A stretch of 64,000 bases of DNA from Streptomyces sp. PTY087I2 (GTDB lineage: Bacteria; Actinomycetota; Actinomycetes; Streptomycetales; Streptomycetaceae): assembly GCF_001687325.1 (NCBI RefSeq), contig NZ_LZRD01000001.1, positions 310,001 to 374,000 on the forward strand, written 5' to 3'. The notes under the pieces are model-generated. The model was not told the origin of the DNA and ran no database searches. It worked only from the letters and a program-made list of their open reading frames with translations. A program made the position numbers and the translations under genes. This document shows positions 59,987-64,000 of the stretch, in pieces (positions within the stretch are counted from its first letter, which is position 1; every line of letters begins with the position of its first letter).

Positions 59987-62653
59987 TCAGGAGGCATCCT
60001 CGCCGGGCTCGTCGGTCTCGGCTTCAAAGCTGGAGCCCCGGTACTCGGGGTGGTTTCGGTCCACCGCACCGGCGACGTGGAGCGGGACGGGATGGCGGGT
60101 TCGCGCGTCCCAGGCGAGGGACTGATGGCACAGCGCCGCCGCCAGCGCGGCGAGGTCCTTCGGCCGATGCGCGCCCGGCTGCGGCACAGTGATCTGGGTC
60201 GCGGTGAAGCTGTGCCAGTCCTTGCGTAGCAGAGTCTCTTTGAGGTCCTCGGGGATCGTGAAGCGGGTGTACGTACTTCCGTTGACGGCGGTTTGGCCGA
60301 AGCCGTCGTAGCTACGTGATTTCTGGGCGAAGTACCAGCTGGATACTCCTGTGGAGCTGGTTCGTTCGTGCAGCCAGGCGTCCGGGGCCTGTGGCCGCGC
60401 CGGGTCGCGTCGCCCCCGGGCGTCGGCACGGTCCACAGGCGTGGGGACCTCGCCGTACGAGGTGTTGATGCTGACCACGGCAACCGAGCGGTCGTTGTCG
60501 TCGAGCCCCTCACTGGGGAGCGTTCCTTCGCCGAGTTGGGCATGCTGCAGTCCCGGCCAGATGGTCCGGCACGCTTCTGTGTCCACGAAGATGACGAGGG
60601 GCGACTGTCCGGGCAGGATCCGTAGCGCGGCTTTGATGTGCTCGCGGACAAGCGCGGCTCCTTCTTTGTGACGGGCGTGCTGGTCCACACCGATCGGGCC
60701 GGAGCCGAAGGCTGCTTCTCCCAGCGGAAGGGGTAGCCAGGCGTGGTCGCGACGGCTGTACATCTCCAGTCGCCAGGGCTTGCTCGGGTCCGGATCGGTG
60801 TGGAGTGCCGTGAGGACCTCCACCATCTGGGTCTTGTCAGCAGAACCGAACTTCGCGCTGACCCGCTGCTGACGTAGATGCAGGCCAACCAGGATCGTGG
60901 GGCGATCCAGTGTTACGCCCTCGGCCAGGCGTCCGTCGACCGCTCCGAGGCGGAACATCAGGTCACGCAGTCCGTTAATGGCCGGGTAGTCCAGGCGCGG
61001 GCGCTTCCCCTTGGGCTTCTTTACCTCCTCGCCTACCTGAAGCTCTGCATCAAGGTCACCCACCATTGCCTGAAGGTCAGCGTTCAACGCCGAGTCCTGG
61101 GACAGCCCGTTTTCGTCTTCAAGCTTCGGCGGCTTCGGCCGAGGGCGCTGAGCAATGAACTGGGAGACAGCGCCGCGCCGATGGAAGTGCCTGCGGAGAT
61201 CCTGCTTCGGGTCGTAGACGTCCGGTTGCCCCCTTCGTGGGGTTCGCTTCTTCGGATTCCAGATCGTCTCGACCCACACGCCAGTGAGCATGGTGCTCGA
61301 GAGTGGTGCGAGGAAGGAGAGCTCGCGATTCCAGTCGGGCGGCGCCGACGAGGTCAAAGCGGGCAAGCGCCGCAGCTGTACGCACAGCCGCTCGGTAAGA
61401 CGGTGATCGCGGTTGTCCCCCCACTCCTCCGTCTGTTCCGGTTCCTCAAGGTATGGAGTAAGAGCGGTGATCATGCGCTCCCGCGTGTACTCGTCGTCGT
61501 ACAGGGCGAGGACCCGCACCTGGTCTCGGCCCGTGCCGCTCAGAGCGTGGTCGAGATCTTCCCGCGCGACAGGGCCCTTTGTGTAACGGACGACCTCGAC
61601 GTCGGTCCGTTCGTACACAACCTGTTCGACCTTCAGCTTCGCCGCAACCTCCTTCACGTGGTTGGCGAGATAGAGGTTGAAGCGCGTACCTGTGCCCTTG
61701 CCCAGAGGATGGTCGGTGGGGCCAGGGACCAAGGCCCTCACCGATGACTCCTTCACCTCAGCGAGAGCCTCGTTGGTCCCAAGTTTGATGGCTTCCAGGT
61801 TGCAGGCAGCGACGACTTGGGCGGCGAAGTTGCGAGCGTACGGCTCCCATCCTTCGCCTACGCGGCGATGGCCGACAGGCAGGCGAAGCACGGTGTTGTT
61901 CTTGCCTCGTTCGACGAATGCGGTGCGCGTGCCGGCCCAGTGTGTGGCCATCCTGCTGAAGGTGGGCAGAACGTGGATACCGATCCGTGGCTCGCCGGGC
62001 AGCGTGATGACGCGGAAGTCGAGCTTGTGCATCGCGTAGCCGATCCTCGCCGGCCGTTCCGTTTTGCCTTTCAGAACGTGATCCCAGGCGAGCAGGCTGC
62101 CTCTGGTATCCATCAGCCATTCGAGGCGACGGCCTGCGTCCGTAGTGCCGGCAGGAAGGTGGAGCGGCTCGCGCGCGAGTGCGGCGGCGAAGTTCCACGC
62201 GGCGACTCGGTAGAACCACTGTGGGGCACGCGGCCGGCCAGAGGCCGCGTGGCGGATGAAGGATCCGAGCTTGGGCTTGTCCATCTCGCTCTGCGCCAGA
62301 AGCGGGGAGAGGGTGTTGGCGTCTGTGCCACCGTGGATGAGCTGTTCCCAGCTGCGGACGGCCCTGGTGAGCAGACGTGGCGCAATGGGCTTGGTGGTAG
62401 CCAGGACGGTGGGAAGTGCGCGGTCGTCGTCGGGCATGGTGTCGATGTCCGGCATGATCACGATGGGCTGGTTGGTCACCGCGGAAAGTGCTGTGGCGAG
62501 TCCTGCGTATGCGGGCCGGATCGGCCTGGAGGTGTAGTTGTCGCGAAAGCGAGGCAGCTGGCTCCATGCCTCGGCGAAGTCCTCGTTCAGTCGGTAGAGG
62601 ACTACGGTGCCGAGACGCTCGGGGGCTAGGAGGTAGGCCAGGGTGGTCAGCAT
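59987..62653 (-). CDS. pPIWI-RE module PIWI-like protein
   Basis: This 888-aa protein has the layout of pPIWI-RE proteins (DUF3962/DUF3893): an N-terminal X/MID-like region and a C-terminal RNase H-like PIWI domain. The segment LVIFVDTEACRTIWPGLQH (Asp 691, Glu 693, Arg 696) and the late LCHQSLAWDARTRHPVPLHVAG contain the conserved Asp/Arg/Glu-type residues that name the family. The start overlaps the end of the helicase gene by 7 bp. In published analyses this module, with a DinG-like helicase and a REase-fold protein, is predicted to target invading nucleic acid. There is no guide-processing gene in view; the REase partner, if present, is beyond the window. Confidence 0.8.
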   Translation of the reverse strand: MLTTLAYLLAPERLGTVVLYRLNEDFAEAWSQLPRFRDNYTSRPIRPAYAGLATALSAVTNQPIVIMPDIDTMPDDDRALPTVLATTKPIAPRLLTRAVRSWEQLIHGGTDANTLSPLLAQSEMDKPKLGSFIRHAASGRPRAPQWFYRVAAWNFAAALAREPLHLPAGTTDAGRRLEWLMDTRGSLLAWDHVLKGKTERPARIGYAMHKLDFRVITLPGEPRIGIHVLPTFSRMATHWAGTRTAFVERGKNNTVLRLPVGHRRVGEGWEPYARNFAAQVVAACNLEAIKLGTNEALAEVKESSVRALVPGPTDHPLGKGTGTRFNLYLANHVKEVAAKLKVEQVVYERTDVEVVRYTKGPVAREDLDHALSGTGRDQVRVLALYDDEYTRERMITALTPYLEEPEQTEEWGDNRDHRLTERLCVQLRRLPALTSSAPPDWNRELSFLAPLSSTMLTGVWVETIWNPKKRTPRRGQPDVYDPKQDLRRHFHRRGAVSQFIAQRPRPKPPKLEDENGLSQDSALNADLQAMVGDLDAELQVGEEVKKPKGKRPRLDYPAINGLRDLMFRLGAVDGRLAEGVTLDRPTILVGLHLRQQRVSAKFGSADKTQMVEVLTALHTDPDPSKPWRLEMYSRRDHAWLPLPLGEAAFGSGPIGVDQHARHKEGAALVREHIKAALRILPGQSPLVIFVDTEACRTIWPGLQHAQLGEGTLPSEGLDDNDRSVAVVSINTSYGEVPTPVDRADARGRRDPARPQAPDAWLHERTSSTGVSSWYFAQKSRSYDGFGQTAVNGSTYTRFTIPEDLKETLLRKDWHSFTATQITVPQPGAHRPKDLAALAAALCHQSLAWDARTRHPVPLHVAGAVDRNHPEYRGSSFEAETDEPGEDAS

Positions 62654-63999
62654 GCGGTGTCCAATGAGTCTGTGGTGACTTTGTGGTTGTCGGCGAAGGT
62701 GAAGAAGGCCCGGAGCGCCTCGCCGTTGGTCGTGAGCATGGTGCCGAGTTCACCGGAGCGGGCCCAGTCGGCCCGGAGTTGGCGGATGAGACTGGGCAGG
62801 TCGGAGTTGCCCTTGGGGTCGAGGAAGGCATAGTCGACGAGGCGAATACGCCCTGGTGTCCCACCCCGGCGCGCACGGCCGACCAACTGGATGATGGAGG
62901 CGATGAGCTCAGCGGCGATAGCCTTCTTGGCCCGGCGAGGCAACGCACTGAAGTAACGCTCGCTGCTCAGCAGTTCGTCGAAGTACTGACCGGCCGTCTT
63001 CTTGGAGCGCGCGAGTTCGAGCCAGGGTTTGTCGCAGGAACGGCGGTCGTCGAGGGCCCTGGCGCCCACGTGGGCGAGCAGCTCGTCGGGGTCGTCAACG
63101 ATGGACATGGGGCGCACCGCAAGCCAGATGGAACCGATCCGGGATCGGCGCTCACCCGGTGTGAGGATGTTGAGGCTGCGCTCGGCTCGCTTGAGAGGAG
63201 CAATGAGGATCCGTGCGTGCGCTCGGGAGCCGAAGTCCTCCAGTTGGTCTCCCGCGATCTCGATCCAAGGCCGGTCCTCGGGCTCCAGTTCCGTCGCGGA
63301 GTCAGCATCCGCGTCGGGCCGTACTGCGACCGCGATCAGCCCGGGTGGAGCACCGGCGGCGCGCATTCCTTCGGCTAGGTCACGGCAGCTTTGGTAGGAG
63401 GTCGTGGCGAGCAAGATCGCGTCCTGAACGCCGGGGACGTCCTGTGTTGCGAGGTCTTCTAGCTCTCGCGAGAGCTCACTCCACAGCTTCATCCCGAGCT
63501 GTCGCGTGGCTTCCCGTCTCCGCTTTCCGGAAAGCCCCGAGATCCTGATCATTTCGCCCGCCAGGTCCGGGATGGCCCGGGCATCAATGACCACGGTCGA
63601 TGCCTCGTCCGGCACGATGAACTCGGGGCGGATGTGAATGTGGTGCCGGTGGGCCCCCGGCATGTAAGCGGTCGCCGAGAGCCCCAGGACTACTCTCGGG
63701 TGCCCCGAGTGAGCGAGCGCCGTGATCTGTCCCAGCGAGGTGATGTACCGGTGGGGGTCACCGCCGAACGCAGCAGCGCTCAGTTTGGTCTCATGAGGCG
63801 ACTTGGGGTTGTGGTCCTCGGTAAAGGCGAACACTAGCCGTCCGAGCGGACCATGCGGAATTGCTCTCCAGATCTCGTAGCCGCCCAGAGCCTGGGTGAT
63901 TTCCTCTGCCGCGGGAACGCCGGCGAGTTTGAGCTGCGGTGCGTCGTGCACGAAGCTATACAGCATGCCCCTCAGCGGGACAAGGAACATCCTGCGCAC
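62647..63999 (-). CDS. pPIWI-RE-associated DinG-like helicase, C-terminal part
   Basis: The frame is open to the right edge, so only the C-terminal part (about 450 aa) is seen and the true start lies outside. Helicase motifs of the second RecA-like domain are visible: ILLATTSYQSCRDLAEGM and IIQLVGRARRGGTPGRI (motif VI, QxxGRxxR). Walker A and B motifs must lie beyond the edge. It overlaps the pPIWI-RE gene by 7 bp, so both are expressed together. The product would unwind nucleic acid for the PIWI-like protein. Confidence 0.78.
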   Translation of the reverse strand: MRRMFLVPLRGMLYSFVHDAPQLKLAGVPAAEEITQALGGYEIWRAIPHGPLGRLVFAFTEDHNPKSPHETKLSAAAFGGDPHRYITSLGQITALAHSGHPRVVLGLSATAYMPGAHRHHIHIRPEFIVPDEASTVVIDARAIPDLAGEMIRISGLSGKRRREATRQLGMKLWSELSRELEDLATQDVPGVQDAILLATTSYQSCRDLAEGMRAAGAPPGLIAVAVRPDADADSATELEPEDRPWIEIAGDQLEDFGSRAHARILIAPLKRAERSLNILTPGERRSRIGSIWLAVRPMSIVDDPDELLAHVGARALDDRRSCDKPWLELARSKKTAGQYFDELLSSERYFSALPRRAKKAIAAELIASIIQLVGRARRGGTPGRIRLVDYAFLDPKGNSDLPSLIRQLRADWARSGELGTMLTTNGEALRAFFTFADNHKVTTDSLDTAC

Positions 64000-64000
64000 G

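Overview
The window looks like chromosomal DNA of a Streptomyces or a close actinomycete. It is uniformly GC-rich with strong third-position GC. It has GTG starts, 4-bp stop/start overlaps, LAxTG-type wall sorting, an XRE-cupin regulator and RsbW-like ATP-binding proteins typical of that genus. No rRNA, tRNA or CRISPR array was seen.

Almost everything from about 0.1 to 58.4 kb reads as one zinc-starvation island. Ten 15-bp inverted-repeat sites resembling the Zur operator (TGATAATCATTTTCA-like) lie at 2724, 7716, 11365, 20492, 27033, 46185, 54578, 56221, 57912 and 58389, and nine of them face intact genes. (1) 0.1-1.9 kb: a YcgR/YcgQ-like permease pair. (2) 2.0-7.0 kb: a high-affinity zinc ABC importer of AztABCD type with two AztD-like lipoproteins. 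(3) 7.1-10.1 kb: cysteine-poor, zinc-independent ribosomal proteins S14, L28, L33, L31 and S18, a COG0523 protein without a P-loop, and a His-rich repeat protein. (4) 10.1-11.3 kb: a decayed IS5-family transposase. (5) 11.4-15.7 kb: two choice-of-anchor M surface proteins, one with an LARTG wall anchor.

15.9-20.5 kb is a small accessory stretch: a thioredoxin-reductase-like/methyltransferase fusion with a divergent XRE-cupin regulator, a P-type ATPase remnant, an ATP-binding regulator and a TetR regulator.

20.5-54.6 kb is a siderophore-like NRPS cluster of coelibactin type. It contains salicylate synthase, salicylate-AMP ligase, a 2207-aa NRPS (ArCP-Cy-A-PCP-Cy-A*-PCP), an 1825-aa NRPS (docking-Cy-A with embedded MT-PCP-TE), a thiazolinyl imide reductase fused to a methyltransferase, a saccharopine-dehydrogenase-like protein, a P450 with a ferredoxin, a type II thioesterase and further methyltransferases. 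Transport is covered by a YbtP/YbtQ-like ABC pair and a four-gene oligopeptide/nickel-type ABC importer; a Fur/Zur-family regulator is also present. The inferred product is an aryl-capped poly-thiazoline/thiazolidine metallophore made under zinc limitation. The second A domain of the first NRPS has lost its core motifs, so the first A domain probably loads two carrier proteins.

54.8-59.8 kb holds a frameshifted flavoprotein, a Zur-box-headed SRPBCC-like/methyltransferase pair, a CooC-like P-loop ATPase directly behind a Zur-like box, and a serine-dehydratase remnant. 60.0-64.0 kb holds a pPIWI-RE protein and the C-terminal part of its DinG-like helicase, a predicted anti-invader system that continues beyond the right edge. 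The likely physiology of the main island is replacement of zinc-containing ribosomal proteins, secretion of a zincophore, capture of zinc by surface and lipoproteins, and import through two ABC routes.
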